Of a stretch of DNA of 64,000 nt, positions 15,597 through 23,756 are shown one piece after another (the first letter of the stretch is position 1; each line of letters opens with the position of its first letter). The translations under genes were made by a program, and so were the position numbers. The notes below the pieces were generated by a model. The model worked only from the letters and a program-made list of their open reading frames with translations. It ran no database searches and had not been told where the DNA came from. Origin of the DNA: Oscillospiraceae bacterium (GTDB taxonomy: Bacteria; Bacillota; Clostridia; Oscillospirales; Acutalibacteraceae); the NCBI GenBank assembly GCA_902786285.1, contig CADABX010000001.1:1-64000 (forward strand), written 5' to 3'.

Positions 15597-17114
15597 TTAG
15601 TAAGACCAGGTATAAAGATTTGAGAACAGATCGTTTTCGCAGACGCTGCCTTCCATCTGCAGCTCTTTGGCATGATACAATATCCCGCTGCGGAAGCAGA
15701 TCGGCACAAACGGCTGATCCTGCAAAAAGACCTGGACGAAGGTATTGGTTTCCACAGCGCCGGCGCGCCAGTCGTAAAACGCCTTGGCGCTGGCAGAATC
15801 GGGCAGCAGCCCGTAGCCCGCGGCGCCGTCCGGCGCAAAGAAGAGCGACAGATCCATATCCGCCGTCAGCTTCACTTCGCCGACATACAGATCGTACAGC
15901 CCGGAAGCCAGACGCTCCAGATAGCTGTTGTAGTCGAGCGAAGACAGATTCACGGTAAAGCCGCAGCTTTCCAACTGCCGCCGGATCAGCTCGGCGCAGG
16001 CCATGCGCACCCGGTTTTCGCTGTTGCAAACGAGCTCGAGCGTCACCTTTTCGCCGTCCTTGAGCCGCTGCCCGGACCCATTCAGCCCGTAGCCCAGCAG
16101 ATCGAACATGCCGGGCGCCGCCTGCGGATCGAACGTAACGTCCGGCAGCTCGCTTTCGCCCCAAAGCGGGTGAAACGGCGCGTCGGAGGCCGCAGCGTAG
16201 CCGTCATAGGCAGTCGAAACCAGTGTCGGTTTGTCGATCGCGGCGGCAATCGCGCGGCGGAACGCCGGATCCTGCAGATGGTCGCGGCTGCTGTTGAGGC
16301 CCAGATAGACCAGATTGAGCAGCGGCACAACCTCCTCCACGGCAAAGATCTTGGTCCGCTCCAAGGTTGTCGGGTCAACAAACAGCGCGCTCATTTCGCC
16401 GATCTGCATCAGCTGCAGTTCGTTTTCGCGGGTGCTGATATCGAGAAGCTTGAGCGTTTTCAGCTCCATTTCTTCCCTTGCACTGCCGGCCTCGTTGGCT
16501 TCCAGATAGAGATCCGCATCCTTGTGATACAGCCGGTAGCGGCCGGAGCCGACCGGGACTTCGGTCTCCTGTGTGCCGAATTTGACAATCGGGAAATCCA
16601 GGCAGCTTGCCGCACGGACATTTTCTTGGGCCAGGGTAAATACCACCTGTTCGCCCGAAACGGCGCAGGACTCCACTGCCGCAAGCCGCGCCTCATAGCA
16701 CGGGCTTTCCTTTGCGCGCTCGAAGGAGCACAAAACGTCGCGCGGCTGCAGCAGATCGCCGGTGGTAAACTGCGCGTCGCTTCTGAGCGATACGGTCAGC
16801 GTCAGGCCGTCCTGCTGCAGATCGGTCGCCAGCGATGGCACGGGGGTAAACGTTTCATCGAGCCGCACCAGAGAATCATACAGCAGTGTGCAGATATCGC
16901 GGTTCATGGTGCTTTTTGTCTCAAACGGATTGAGCGAATCCGCCGCGGAATAGGGCAGCACCACAATGTGGGGCGCTGCGCCTGTTTCGGTGACGGCAGG
17001 CGTTGTTGTGTTTCCGGTGTCCGGGTCGGTCGGCGGCGCGTCGGGCGTTTTGCCGCAGGCGCAAAGGCTCAGCAGCATTGTCAGCACCAGCAGCAGCGCA
17101 CAGCATTTTTTCAT
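15597..17114 (-). CDS. Peptide/oligopeptide-binding lipoprotein (SBP family 5)
   Basis: This 505-residue solute-binding lipoprotein belongs to the family that feeds oligopeptide or nickel ABC importers. The leader MKKCCALLLVLTMLLSLCAC ends in a lipobox with Cys at about residue 20, then a Thr/Pro/Asp-rich tether. The SBP_bac_5 fold follows, with the typical LNPFETKSTMNRDICTLLYDSLVRL entry and FRRAIAAAIDKPTL near residue 285. No permease or ATPase is adjacent, so the partner transporter must be elsewhere, or the protein acts as a receptor. AAGGAG precedes the ATG. It lies between ymdB (14 bases away) and recG (21 bases away). Confidence 0.87.
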   Translation of the reverse strand: MKKCCALLLVLTMLLSLCACGKTPDAPPTDPDTGNTTTPAVTETGAAPHIVVLPYSAADSLNPFETKSTMNRDICTLLYDSLVRLDETFTPVPSLATDLQQDGLTLTVSLRSDAQFTTGDLLQPRDVLCSFERAKESPCYEARLAAVESCAVSGEQVVFTLAQENVRAASCLDFPIVKFGTQETEVPVGSGRYRLYHKDADLYLEANEAGSAREEMELKTLKLLDISTRENELQLMQIGEMSALFVDPTTLERTKIFAVEEVVPLLNLVYLGLNSSRDHLQDPAFRRAIAAAIDKPTLVSTAYDGYAAASDAPFHPLWGESELPDVTFDPQAAPGMFDLLGYGLNGSGQRLKDGEKVTLELVCNSENRVRMACAELIRRQLESCGFTVNLSSLDYNSYLERLASGLYDLYVGEVKLTADMDLSLFFAPDGAAGYGLLPDSASAKAFYDWRAGAVETNTFVQVFLQDQPFVPICFRSGILYHAKELQMEGSVCENDLFSNLYTWSY

Positions 17115-17128
17115 CGCACTCTCTCCTT

Positions 17129-17902
17129 TTAGTTCAGCCGGATCCGCTGCGCCGAACGGCAGCGACCGGTCTTTTCGTCAAGATCGAACAAACAACCCTC
17201 TATCACGCAGTCGTCGCTTTCCTCGGTGTCGAACCGCGCGGGCATAAGGGTACGGAATTTTTCGATGACCAGCTCTTTTTTCACCCCGAGCACAGACTGT
17301 ACCGCGCCGCACATGCCGAGATCGGTGATATAGCCCGTGCCGCCGGGCAGCACACAGTCGTCGCTGGTCTGCACATGGGTGTGCGTGCCGACCACGACGG
17401 AAACCCTGCCGTCCAGAAAGAAGCCCATCGCCCGCTTTTCGCTTGTGGCTTCAGCATGGAAATCCACCAGCACGACCCGGCAGTCGTCGAGCTCTTGCAG
17501 CGCACGCTCCACAGCGTGAAACGGGTTGTCCAGCGCGTCGAGATACATGGTGCCCATCAGGTTCACAACGCCCACGCGCACATAGCCCATATCGATCACG
17601 CCGACACCCTGCCCGGGCGCGCCGGCCGGATAGTTATACGGGCGAATGATCGTATCGCTTTCGTCCAGGTAGTCGTAGCATTCCCTGCGGCGGAAGGCGT
17701 GGTTGCCGGTTGTCAGAAAATCGACGCCGGAAGAGAGCAGAAACTGCGCCGACTGCGGCGTTACGCCGTTGCCCTTGGCGCTGTTTTCCGCGTTGGCAAT
17801 GCACAGATCCACGCCCGCAAAGCGTTTATAGGCGGGCAGCTTTTTGCGCACGAATGCACACCCGCACTGCGACACCACGTCGCCCAGAAACAACACGTTC
17901 AC
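17129..17902 (-). CDS. ymdB: YmdB-family metallophosphoesterase
   Basis: This 257-residue cytoplasmic phosphodiesterase belongs to the YmdB family, whose Bacillus member hydrolyses cyclic nucleotides and affects biofilm fate. Metal-site motifs are visible: GDVV near residue 8, NAEN near 37, GNHAF near 67, then DFHAEATSEK near 148 and GTHTHVQTSD near 173. I set the start at GTG 17902, which gives the family's usual VNVLFLGD beginning, with AGAGGG 7 bases upstream. A TTG two codons earlier is also open. It heads the run SBP-recG-GNAT-M23-tetR and follows the phosphatase gene by 48 bases. Confidence 0.88.
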   Translation of the reverse strand: MNVLFLGDVVSQCGCAFVRKKLPAYKRFAGVDLCIANAENSAKGNGVTPQSAQFLLSSGVDFLTTGNHAFRRRECYDYLDESDTIIRPYNYPAGAPGQGVGVIDMGYVRVGVVNLMGTMYLDALDNPFHAVERALQELDDCRVVLVDFHAEATSEKRAMGFFLDGRVSVVVGTHTHVQTSDDCVLPGGTGYITDLGMCGAVQSVLGVKKELVIEKFRTLMPARFDTEESDDCVIEGCLFDLDEKTGRCRSAQRIRLN

Positions 17903-17921
17903 GCACAATCCCTCTTCTCCC

Positions 17922-17951
17922 TGTTTTTTGCCTTCTTGTTTTTTGCCTTCT
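17922..17951. repeat. 15-bp tandem duplication
   Basis: TGTTTTTTGCCTTCT occurs twice head to tail (17922-17936, 17937-17951). It fills the short space between the phosphatase stop and the ymdB ribosome site, and the second copy touches the stop codon. It looks like a slippage duplication with no evident function. Confidence 0.6.
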
Positions 17952-18649
17952 TATACATATTCCGACACATCGAAATCATCGTCGTCCGGATAGTAGTCCC
18001 ATCCGTCGTAGTAGCGATCCGCCTGCTCCTGTGTGGACAGCGGAATTTCTTCAATCACTTCCGCCTTTTGTCCCGCCATCCAGAGTGTCGGATCGATCCG
18101 CACGGTATAGCCGCAGCCGGAGGGTGTAAGCCAATCGGTCGCCGCGGCTTCGGGCAGCCCGAAATTTGCCAGAATCGCCATCAGCACACCGCCGTGGGTG
18201 ATGATGCAGGCGTCGTCTGTACCGGTTTTCAAAAGGCCTTCCACAATGCGCGCAAAGGCGCTGCACACGCGGCGGGTAAAATCTTCGTTGCTTTCGCCGA
18301 ACGGCGGTTTCACACCCGCTTCGCCGCGCAGCCAGCGGTCAAACAGCGGTGATTTTTCGTGCAGCTCAGCGGCGCTTTTGCCGTCGTATTCGCCGAAATC
18401 ATACTCCGTCAACGCGTCGATCACCATCGGCTTTAGCGACGGGTACAGAATCTGCGCGGTTTCGAGACAGCGCTTGAGCGGACTCGAAAACACGAACTGC
18501 GCGTCGGGATAGCGGTACTGCTGTTTCATCTCTTCCAGCTGCGCCCTGCCCTTTTCACACAGCGGCATATCGGTATGGCCGACATACAATCCGTCGAGAT
18601 TGCCCTGGGTCAGTCCGTGGCGTAGAATATGTAACCGGAGGGTTTTCAT
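17951..18649 (-). CDS. Histidine phosphatase (phosphoglycerate mutase-like)
   Basis: This 232-residue branch-1 histidine phosphatase has LRHGLTQGN near residues 9-17, with the nucleophile His in RHG, the second Arg in SPLKRCLETA near 56-65, the acid Glu in TEYDFGEYDG near 82-91 and the second His in ITHGG near 151-155. Relatives include alpha-ribazole phosphatase and broad phosphatases. The substrate is undecided, and no cobalamin genes are nearby. The C-terminus is extended and acidic (PDDDDFDVSEYV). A perfect TTGACA-17-TATAAT promoter lies at 18683-18711. Confidence 0.88.
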   Translation of the reverse strand: MKTLRLHILRHGLTQGNLDGLYVGHTDMPLCEKGRAQLEEMKQQYRYPDAQFVFSSPLKRCLETAQILYPSLKPMVIDALTEYDFGEYDGKSAAELHEKSPLFDRWLRGEAGVKPPFGESNEDFTRRVCSAFARIVEGLLKTGTDDACIITHGGVLMAILANFGLPEAAATDWLTPSGCGYTVRIDPTLWMAGQKAEVIEEIPLSTQEQADRYYDGWDYYPDDDDFDVSEYV

Positions 18650-18682
18650 GGCTCCACCTCAATTGTCATAATATAACATCTT

Positions 18683-18711
18683 ATTATACTTGTTTTTGAA
18701 AAAACTGTCAA
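18683..18711 (-). promoter_or_regulatory. Consensus promoter of the histidine phosphatase operon
   Basis: On the minus strand TTGACA (18706-18711), 17 bases and TATAAT (18683-18688) match the sigma-A consensus at all 12 positions, 34 bases before the ATG. Confidence 0.85.
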
Positions 18712-18772
18712 CTGTTGGGCACAAGCGCAACGCAGAACGCGAAAGGGAAAGCGGAACAAGGCAGAAGTATTC

Positions 18773-18801
18773 TTGGGTTTTCGGTCAAATTGTTGTATAG
18801 T
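18773..18801 (+). promoter_or_regulatory. Promoter of the broken ABC importer
   Basis: TTGGGT, 17 bases and TATAGT (18796-18801) lie 62 bases before the substrate-binding remnant. A small hairpin (18815-18821 with 18828-18834) lies in the leader. Confidence 0.5.
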
Positions 18802-18862
18802 TAATCTATATCCGAAAGCTGCTCCTACAGCTTTTGAACCGGACGGAAAGAGGGATATCACT

Positions 18863-19180
18863 ATGCACAGACAAAGGCTGATCCGGCAAACGCCCGCGTT
18901 TTTCTGTCTTGCCGTGTTGCTGCTTGCGGCGCTTTTGGCGCAGCCGGTATTTGCGGCAAAAGCGGAAACACAAGCGGTCCGCTGGCAGGATTATAACGGC
19001 AAAAAAATCGGTGTGCTGGTCGGTCCGCTGATGGAGGACGCGGCGAAGGAATACTTTCCCGACAGCGAATATCTGCTGTATGACGCCTATCCCGACTGCG
19101 TTACGGCGCTGCTGAACGGAAAGATCGACGCGTTTCTCGGCGACGAGCCCGGAATGAAATCGCTGCATCAATATGCTTGA
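18863..19180 (+). pseudogene. Truncated amino-acid ABC substrate-binding protein
   Basis: This 105-codon remnant has an intact start (AAAGAGGGA ribosome site), a signal peptide (about residues 1-32) and the first part of a family-3 solute-binding domain: GKKIGVLVGPLMEDAAKE, then [18 protein letters not shown]. Full proteins of this family are at least 240 residues, often fused to a permease. Here the sequence stops just after DEPGMKS and continues directly into the middle of an ABC ATPase gene. This is a deletion joint, so no functional binding protein can be made. Confidence 0.8.
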
Positions 19181-20123
19181 GCGGCCCACCGGCGGCCGGA
19201 TTTTGCTCGACGGCGAGGATATCACCGCAAAGAAATACAACCTGACGCTGGCCCGCCGTAAAATGGGGATGGTGTTCCAGTCGTTCCATCTGTTCGGCCA
19301 TCTGACTGTGATCGAAAATCTGATGCTCGCGCCGATGGATATTTTGAAAAAAAACAAACAAGAGGCCTACGACACCGGCGTCGCGCTGCTGCGGCGCGTC
19401 GGGCTTTCCGGCCGGGAGCTTCAATATCCCGATCAGCTTTCCGGCGGCCAGAAGCAGCGCGTGGCCATCGCGCGGACGCTGGCGATGGATCCGGAGGTGA
19501 TTTTGTTCGACGAGCCGACGAGCGCGCTCGACCCCACAATGGTGGGCGAAGTGCAATCGGTGATCCGCGACCTGACGCGCACCGGCAAAACGATGATGAT
19601 CGTCACCCACGAAATGAATTTTGCCCGTGCCATCAGCAACCGCGTGTTCTATATGGATCAGGGCGGCATCTATGAGGACGGGTCGCCGCAGCAGATTTTT
19701 GACCATCCGCAGCGTGAACTGACCCAGCGGTTTATCCGCAAGCTGCGGGTGCTCGCATTCGAGATCGAAAGCCGTGACTTCGACTTCATCGGCGCCGGCG
19801 CCGAGATTGACCGCTACTGTCTGCAAAACGATATGGCGCCGAAAGACAAATACCGCGTGCGCCTGGTCATTGAGGAGCTGGTGCAGCAGATTTTGCTGCC
19901 GCGCATGCAGACGCCGCACATGGAAGTCCTGATCGAACATGCCGCGCAGGAAAATGCCACAAGCGTTACCGTCCTCTACGGCGGCCCGCAATTTGATCCG
20001 CACGATACAGAAAACGAGCTGTCGCTGCGTGTGCTGCAAAGCGCCGCGCAGGAGATCCGTTGCCGGTATGACCCGTCGCAGCCATTGCCGAACAAGGTTT
20101 TGATCCGGATCAAAAACGCATAA
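19161..20123 (+). pseudogene. ABC ATPase lacking Walker A, with C-terminal extra domain
   Basis: Reading from codon 19161 ([12 protein letters not shown]), this is a polar amino-acid ABC ATPase that has lost its first 45 or so residues, including the Walker A loop. The Q-loop ([11 protein letters not shown]), signature (LSGGQKQR) and Walker B ([12 protein letters not shown]) remain. Without Walker A it cannot bind ATP normally. After about residue 205 it carries a further 110-residue domain ([13 protein letters not shown]) that looks like a degenerate GHKL/RsbW-type ATPase fold. An ATG at 19173 could start translation, and it overlaps the previous remnant by 8 bases. The frame is otherwise open, so the deletion is recent or is an assembly artefact. 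Confidence 0.75.
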
Positions 20124-20191
20124 TGCCGGCTGCCCGGGGAACGCGTCGTTTTGCGAGTCAAACGACAGAATTTCAACGGAATAACAAAAAG

Positions 20192-20239
20192 CCACCGGAA
20201 GGAGCGTCCTGCGCAGGGCACCCCTTCCGGTGGTTTTTT
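20192..20239. terminator. Bidirectional terminator
   Basis: The stem CCACCGGAAGG (20192-20202) and CCTTCCGGTGG (20223-20233) is flanked by T6 on the plus strand and T5 on the minus strand, between two converging units. Confidence 0.85.
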
Positions 20240-20246
20240 AATCTGT

Positions 20247-21197
20247 TCAATTCAGCGTTTTCAGCAGTCCGATCACCGTTTCCAGCTCTTCCGGCCGCAC
20301 CTTGTCGGGCGCTTTATTTTCCTTGACACAGTCGGCAAAATAACGGATCTCGTTGGCGTAGGCGTCGCTTTTCGGCAGTCCGATATTGCCAGTGTCGTCC
20401 GCGGCGTCGGCGCCGACCGGGTGCCACACACGGCCGCTTTGCTCATAGATCGTCATCTCACCCTTTTCCCACGCGACGACGGCGCGCTCAAACTGGAAGC
20501 GGAACGCCGCCTGAAACGGATAGGGCGACGCATACCACGACGCTTCGCTTGTCAAAAAGAAGCCGTCGTATTCATAGACGACGTGCAGGTAATCCTGCTC
20601 CGGCCGCTGTTTCCGGTGGCAGTCTGCGCGACGCGGCTTGCCGAAGGCGTAGACCATGAAATCGAGGTCGTGGATATGCAGATCAAACGGCACAAGACCG
20701 CTGCGTGCCTCGTCCATCATCCAGCTGTCCCAGCTCCACGCCGGATAGCAGCCGAGCCGCGTCATGGAGCCGGAGAGCAGATCGCCGTAGGTCTTTTTGT
20801 CGCAGAGCTCTTTCACGATCTCATATTCCGGCCAGAAGCGCAAAACCTGCGCCACCATGAACCGGACGCCGTGTTCCTGCGCCGTGCGGTATACACGCTG
20901 CACGTCCTCCTGTCGCAGTGAGATCGGCTTTTCACATAGAACGTGGATCCCCTTTTCCAACGCCTGCACAGCGTAGTCCGCGTGCAGATAGGTCGGCAGA
21001 CAAATGTCCAGAATGTCGATCTGCTCGCATTCGAGCATCGTGTCAAAATCGGTATAGTGCCGCTGCGCGGGGTAGCGCTCCATCTGCTGCTCGCGGATAT
21101 CACACAGCGCGACGAGCTCGGCGTCGTCCATACGGTTCCACGCCGGAATGTGGGCGCCGCTGATACCGCCGACGCCGACCAATGCAACCTTCAACAT
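20247..21197 (-). CDS. Gfo/Idh/MocA-family NAD(P)-dependent oxidoreductase
   Basis: This 316-residue sugar-type dehydrogenase has a Rossmann start KVALVGVGGISGAHIPAW (residues 3-20), an intact CEKPIS motif near residue 93 with the catalytic Lys, and a C-terminal alpha/beta domain carrying DLHIHDLDFMVYAFG near 175, the usual substrate-binding Asp/His region. The family oxidises or reduces free or phosphorylated sugars, inositols and their keto forms. The substrate is unknown. The ATG at 21197 begins one base after the isomerase stop, with GGAGG upstream, so the two are cotranslated and probably act on the same sugar. Confidence 0.9.
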   Translation of the reverse strand: MLKVALVGVGGISGAHIPAWNRMDDAELVALCDIREQQMERYPAQRHYTDFDTMLECEQIDILDICLPTYLHADYAVQALEKGIHVLCEKPISLRQEDVQRVYRTAQEHGVRFMVAQVLRFWPEYEIVKELCDKKTYGDLLSGSMTRLGCYPAWSWDSWMMDEARSGLVPFDLHIHDLDFMVYAFGKPRRADCHRKQRPEQDYLHVVYEYDGFFLTSEASWYASPYPFQAAFRFQFERAVVAWEKGEMTIYEQSGRVWHPVGADAADDTGNIGLPKSDAYANEIRYFADCVKENKAPDKVRPEELETVIGLLKTLN

Positions 21198-21198
21198 G

Positions 21199-22038
21199 TT
21201 ATCTTCCTCCATAGACGCGGTCGATGACCGCTTGCAGATAGGCCTTTGCTTCCATGATATCTTTCGTCTGCTGTTCGCCGCTGATCTCGCGCTCAATGGT
21301 GACAACGCCGTCGTAGCCGAGGGCGTGCAGCTTTTGGAACAACGACGGGAAATCAACCTTTCCCTGGCCAACCGGCGTTTCCGTGCCGAGGTCGTGTCCG
21401 TTCGTCGGATAAAGGCCGTCCTTTGCGTGCAGATTCCGGACATATTTGCCGAACACGTCGAGCGCATCCACCGGGTTCGCTTTGCCGTATAAAATCAGGT
21501 TTGCCGTGTCAAGGTTGACGCCGAGGTTGTCCGTGCCCACCTGCTCAAAGCAGCGCAGCATGGTCACCGGCGTTTCCTGCCCGGTTTCAAACAGCAGATA
21601 CTGGCCGTTTTGTTTGCAGTGTTCGGCCACAACCCGCACCGCGTCGCAAAACGGCAAAAATGCCGGGTCGTTCGGATTCTCCGGAATAAAGCCCATATGG
21701 GTCACAACGTCCCGCACGCCGAGCAGCTTTGCAAAGTCCGCGCCGTCACACAGATTTTTGACGCGCATGTCGCGGTATGCCGGCGGCACAAGGCCGAGCG
21801 TTTGCGGGCCCTCATAAAAGTTCCACACAGCGGGGCCTTCCCAGCCGCACCAGAAGGCGGAGATGGTAACGCCGTACTGCTTTGTCAGCGTGTTGACTGC
21901 GTCTGCGTTTTCCAGTGTCCAGGCCGCCGGATCCCACGACAAAAGCTGGCAGTTGTCGAAGCCCTGCGCACGCAGATCTTCAAATTTTTTTGACAGTTCG
22001 TCTTTCTCGCTGAGATAGACACATACACCGATCTTCAA
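21199..22038 (-). CDS. Sugar phosphate isomerase/epimerase
   Basis: This is a 279-residue TIM-barrel protein of the xylose-isomerase-like (AP endonuclease 2) family, the same fold as IolE and tagatose epimerases. Metal-site candidates are THMGF near 114, the Glu in LLFETGQE near 150, NLDTANL near 175 with HAKDG near 199, and TIEREI near 247. The substrate cannot be fixed. Its tight pairing with a Gfo/Idh/MocA enzyme recalls keto-sugar or inositol pathways. It lies 50 bases after the metallo-hydrolase gene. Confidence 0.87.
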   Translation of the reverse strand: MKIGVCVYLSEKDELSKKFEDLRAQGFDNCQLLSWDPAAWTLENADAVNTLTKQYGVTISAFWCGWEGPAVWNFYEGPQTLGLVPPAYRDMRVKNLCDGADFAKLLGVRDVVTHMGFIPENPNDPAFLPFCDAVRVVAEHCKQNGQYLLFETGQETPVTMLRCFEQVGTDNLGVNLDTANLILYGKANPVDALDVFGKYVRNLHAKDGLYPTNGHDLGTETPVGQGKVDFPSLFQKLHALGYDGVVTIEREISGEQQTKDIMEAKAYLQAVIDRVYGGR

Positions 22039-22088
22039 ATTATCACCTCAAAGTAATCTTTTTACAACGCTGTTTTGCCACGCTGTGC

Positions 22089-23123
22089 TCAGTCCAGATA
22101 CAGCACATGGGAGCCGTCTTTGGCAACATAGTTTTCCCTGACGCCGAGTTCCTCGATCCAGCCGCGCACCTCCGGCGTTTTGAGATTGCCGTTGACATTG
22201 TTCCACACCCAGGATGGGGTCGGCCACAGGCAGATCTCCGGCGCAACCGCTTCATAAAAGTTTTTGTCCACGCCGTCTTGTCCGTGGTGCGCCATTTTGC
22301 AGATGTCGCACTTTAAAAGGCCGCTGTCGGCCCATTGCGCAATCGTCTGGTTGCCGGCGCCCACCTGTGCGTCGCCGGTAAACATTACGCTTTTGCCGCC
22401 GAGATCCATGCGGAAAATGACAGAGTGCTCATTGACGTCAATCAACGACGTATCCGCCGTATACAGCACCGTGATTTTGGCTTTGCCGATGTTGAACACG
22501 TCGCCGGTATTGAGAATCTGCACCTTTTGAGGAAACGCCTTGCTGATCCGGTCAAACGCGCTGACCATCTGCCGGCCCTCCTCCTGCGAACGGGAGGCGT
22601 AAAGTTCGGCCGGCACATAGTGGAGCAGCACCTTGTCAAACGTGACCTGCTTGGTGCGGTGTTCCGCCACCTCGTTGAACACTTCCACATGGTCCGTGTG
22701 TGGGTGAGACAAAAACCACGCGTCGATCCTCGGCTTCTTCTGTCCGGTCACGGCCTTCAAATATTGAATGAAATAATCCGTTTCAAATTGGAACCCGCCG
22801 TCGACCACGATCACCTTGCCGTCTTCCGTTGTGATGATAAAGCTATCGCCGATCGTGTCCTGCACCGATTTCAGCATGTGGATCGCGTTTTTGTGCATCG
22901 TGTTCGGCACGTGCGCTTTCTTCACTTCAAAGAAATATTGAATCGGTGCAAATCGTGCCTTTATGCGGTCAAACAGCTTTGTGAAAAAATCCTTGAACCG
23001 TGTGCCGAAATCAGCGGACGCGGCCAGCGCAGCCTGCCCGGGCGCAGCGGCAAGCGCAGGCACCGCCAAAGCAAACAACAATACGAAAACAAGGAGCGTG
23101 GATATGATCGGTCTGATTTTCAT
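22089..23123 (-). CDS. Secreted metallo-beta-lactamase-fold hydrolase
   Basis: This 344-residue exported hydrolase has a signal peptide (1-27, ending ALA-AAP), then an amphipathic helix (FGTRFKDFFTKLFDRIKARF), then the MBL domain with SHPHTDH near residue 150 (the HxHxDH zinc site), FTGDAQ near 253 and MAHHGQDG near 280. The layout resembles ComEC-type or polyphosphate/nucleotide-cleaving extracellular MBL proteins. I start at ATG 23123, with AAAGGA upstream, because the leader begins there. A promoter lies at 23176-23204. It may head the isomerase/oxidoreductase operon. Confidence 0.88.
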   Translation of the reverse strand: MKIRPIISTLLVFVLLFALAVPALAAAPGQAALAASADFGTRFKDFFTKLFDRIKARFAPIQYFFEVKKAHVPNTMHKNAIHMLKSVQDTIGDSFIITTEDGKVIVVDGGFQFETDYFIQYLKAVTGQKKPRIDAWFLSHPHTDHVEVFNEVAEHRTKQVTFDKVLLHYVPAELYASRSQEEGRQMVSAFDRISKAFPQKVQILNTGDVFNIGKAKITVLYTADTSLIDVNEHSVIFRMDLGGKSVMFTGDAQVGAGNQTIAQWADSGLLKCDICKMAHHGQDGVDKNFYEAVAPEICLWPTPSWVWNNVNGNLKTPEVRGWIEELGVRENYVAKDGSHVLYLD

Positions 23124-23175
23124 AGATACCATCCTTTCTGCGTTGGCAGATACAAATTCGAATGTGTTTGTCTTC

Positions 23176-23204
23176 ATTTTACTACGCAGCGGCCATAATA
23201 GCAA
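23176..23204 (-). promoter_or_regulatory. Promoter of the metallo-hydrolase operon
   Basis: On the minus strand TTGCTA (23199-23204), 17 bases and TAAAAT (23176-23181) lie 53 bases before the ATG. Confidence 0.55.
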
Positions 23205-23616
23205 GACGTTGTCGAAAAAGGCGCGCACAAAACAGCCGTCCTTTAAAACCCGTTTCCTCCTCAGCCTCCTGCCGCTTGCGCACAGAGCTCGATCACACCG
23301 CCGGGCGCCGTTTGGATCCCCTGTTCAAGCGCCGCTGCGGTTTTGATTTGATGAGGGCAATATGTTCTCCTTGGTGTATCCGGCTGTTTCTCTGCGCGAC
23401 GGCAAGCCCCGGCAAAGGATGAGCCGCCGTACGGTCAAACAGGTTATCCGCTTTGTATTTTTATTGTAACAAATACAGGAAAAACTGTCAATTGCGGAAT
23501 CGGCAAAAAAACCGGAATACGCTTTTAGCGCATAAGTCAAGTACGATGCAATCAATCATCCTTGACCTTTTTATATGGAACAAAACTATCCGATTGCCAA
23601 GGACGCAAAATCCTTT

Positions 23617-23645
23617 TTGACTTTTTCTTATCATCCGATTATAAT
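23617..23645 (+). promoter_or_regulatory. Promoter of the GH127-type glycosidase
   Basis: TTGACT (23617-23622), 17 bases and TATAAT (23640-23645) give a strong promoter with a leader of about 105 bases before the coding region. Confidence 0.8.
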
Positions 23646-23756
23646 AAAGAAAACGATGCACCGGTCTGTATAAAGGTTCGTTCTAAGGTTTTATGAATCT
23701 GCAGCATTTTCAAAACGGGAAGCATGCTTTTTTGAAATAAAAAGGGAGGTCGCATT

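Larger units (their letters stand above)
23124..23756. other. Intergenic region with possible gene remnant
   Basis: This 630-base space holds the minus-strand promoter (23176-23204), a minus-strand frame open from 23460 to a TGA at 23261, and the plus-strand promoter of the glycosidase (23617-23645). The open frame has 66 codons without a start. Its translation (QGEHIALIKIKTAAALEQG) looks protein-like but lacks ATG and ribosome site, so at most it is a decayed gene end. Nothing else stands out. Confidence 0.45.

Noticed and set aside
18815..18834. Riboswitch in the leader of the ABC importer remnant
   Set aside because: Only one 7-bp hairpin is visible, with no T-box, lysine or other conserved core.
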